Shown here in pieces: positions 63,219 through 64,000 of a stretch of 64,000 nucleotides of DNA. Each line of letters begins with the position of its first letter. The stretch's first letter is position 1. The notes beneath the pieces are model-generated. The model did no database searches. It was given only the letters and a program-made list of their open reading frames with translations, and was not told where the DNA came from. Position numbers and translations under genes: made by a program. Source of the stretch: JBFLXB01 sp964570625 (GTDB lineage Bacteria > Nitrospirota > Nitrospiria > 2-01-FULL-66-17); NCBI GenBank assembly GCA_964570625.1, contig CAZMYW010000004.1, forward strand, positions 1-64,000, written 5' to 3'.

Positions 63219-63832
63219 CGGTGCGCGTCAAGATTTGCGGGCTGACTACGGTGGAAGACGCCTTGGTGGCCGTGGAGGCCGGGGCCGACGCGGTGGGCTT
63301 CGTGCTGTATAAGGAGAGCCCCCGGTGTATCTCCGTGGACCAGGCCCGGGAGATCGTCCGCCACCTTCCGCCGTTCGTGACCACGGTGGGGCTCTTCGTC
63401 AACCAGCCCACGCACTGGGTTCGCGTGATGTCCGAGCGGTGCGGGGTGGATACGTTCCAGTTTCAAGGCGACGAAACGCCGGAGTACTGCGAGACGTTCG
63501 GGCAGCGCGCGATCAAAGCGATTCGCGTCCAAGACGCCACGAGTTTCAATCGTATGGCCGAATACCGAGTCCGCGCGTTCGTGTTGGACGCGTACCGCGA
63601 GGGCGAATACGGCGGCACGGGTCAGCGGTTTGACTGGGATCTGGCCGTCCCGGCGAAGGAACACGGGAGCATCATCTTGGCCGGTGGGCTCACCCCGGAC
63701 AACGTGGCCGAGGCGGTCCGGCGCGTCGGACCGTTCGCGGTGGACGTGTCCAGTGGGGTCGAGGGTTCCGTCAGGGGCGTCAAGGACCATGGCAAAATCC
63801 GCGCGTTCATCCAAGCCGCCAAAGGCCGCTAA
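63215..63832 (+). CDS. trpF: Phosphoribosylanthranilate isomerase
   Basis: A 205-residue TIM barrel. VKICGLTTVEDALVAVEAGAD at the N-terminus holds the catalytic Cys; GFVLYKESPR, LAGGLTPDNVAEAV and DVSSGVEGSVRGVKD are the phosphate-site loops. The start overlaps trpC by four bases; the stop lies 44 bases inside the trpB coding region. Confidence 0.95.
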   Translation: MTVRVKICGLTTVEDALVAVEAGADAVGFVLYKESPRCISVDQAREIVRHLPPFVTTVGLFVNQPTHWVRVMSERCGVDTFQFQGDETPEYCETFGQRAIKAIRVQDATSFNRMAEYRVRAFVLDAYREGEYGGTGQRFDWDLAVPAKEHGSIILAGGLTPDNVAEAVRRVGPFAVDVSSGVEGSVRGVKDHGKIRAFIQAAKGR

Positions 63833-64000
63833 CGCGAAGGCCCCGGAGGGGGCCGGGCACTTCGGTCTCTTCGGCGGTCGCTTCGTGCCGGAAACGCTCA
63901 TTCCGGCATTGGACGAGTTGGTGCGCGAGTACGAAAAGGCCCGCGCCGACCGGACGTTTCGCGCGCAGGTCAACGACCTCCTCGCGGCCTACGTGGGACG
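63789..64000 (+). CDS. trpB: Tryptophan synthase beta subunit, N-terminus only
   Basis: ATG 63789 opens a frame, not interrupted to the window edge, that reads a lysine/alanine-rich leader of about 22 residues and then GHFGLFGGRFVPETLIPALD, the characteristic TrpB start. It overlaps the 3-prime end of trpF by 44 bases. An extended, basic leader is somewhat unusual. The gene continues beyond the right edge. Confidence 0.9.
   Translation, partial: MAKSARSSKPPKAANAKAPEGAGHFGLFGGRFVPETLIPALDELVREYEKARADRTFRAQVNDLLAAYVG

Overview
The window is GC-rich bacterial chromosome with short intergenic gaps, many GTG starts and many 4-base stop/start overlaps. The aromatic and translation cluster (pheA-hisC-aroF-tyrA-aroA-cmk-plsC-rpsA-sppA-ihf), the trpEGDCFB order, a gliding-type ABC system with GldG and DUF4340 partners, an SmbP-like periplasmic protein and an alpha-carbonic anhydrase fit Nitrospirota or a neighbouring phylum (NC10, Desulfobacterota). 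This placement is inference from gene order and content; no rRNA or tRNA gene was seen.

Layout. 1-141: end of an insertion sequence whose transposase runs off the left edge. 237-3270: yebC and ruvC-ruvA-ruvB. 3309-9742: small secreted or membrane proteins, including a lower-GC zinc-knuckle membrane protein, a META-type lipoprotein, a large exported phospholipase/nuclease-like protein and SmbP. 9817-11624: a HAMP/HisKA protein without an ATPase domain plus a small partner. 11709-16487: gliding-type ABC transporter operon. 16679-21557: lytic transglycosylase, double-FHA protein and repeat-containing Ser/Thr kinase. 21678-31470: aromatic amino acid, cmk, plsC, rpsA, sppA and IHF cluster. 31490-37759: ABC-2 exporter, beta-helix protein, HtrA-type protease, aminotransferase and aldo/keto reductase. 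37832-39250: a complete IS with inverted ends, a 17-bp target duplication and a transposase broken by two frameshifts. 39320-42109: glutaredoxin, esterase, CBS protein, gene relic and CPBP protease. 42247-47346: a stress locus read leftward, with an ECF sigma/zinc anti-sigma operon carrying a lipoprotein globin, a methyltransferase and a fatty-acid hydroxylase, an ArsR regulator with a perfect palindromic operator, a carbonic anhydrase, and relics of a segmental duplication. 47608-49115: a lower-GC two-gene module of unknown role, one gene resembling a divergent class III nucleotidyl cyclase. 49226-51638: redox genes and a VapBC pair. 51777-57822: gltD and gltB. 58082-59203: sirtuin and a small protein. 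59312-64000: trpEGDCF and the start of trpB.

The most notable structure outside genes is a family of 117-126-bp palindromic repeats, five full copies and one half copy, each lying 0-29 bases past the stop codon of a gene. Two subfamilies share a core and differ at their ends.

Functionally, the pheA-aroA and trp blocks together supply phenylalanine, tyrosine and tryptophan, and gltBD supplies glutamate. The sigma/anti-sigma, ArsR, MsrB, glutaredoxin, globin and HtrA genes suggest a cell with substantial redox and envelope stress defence.
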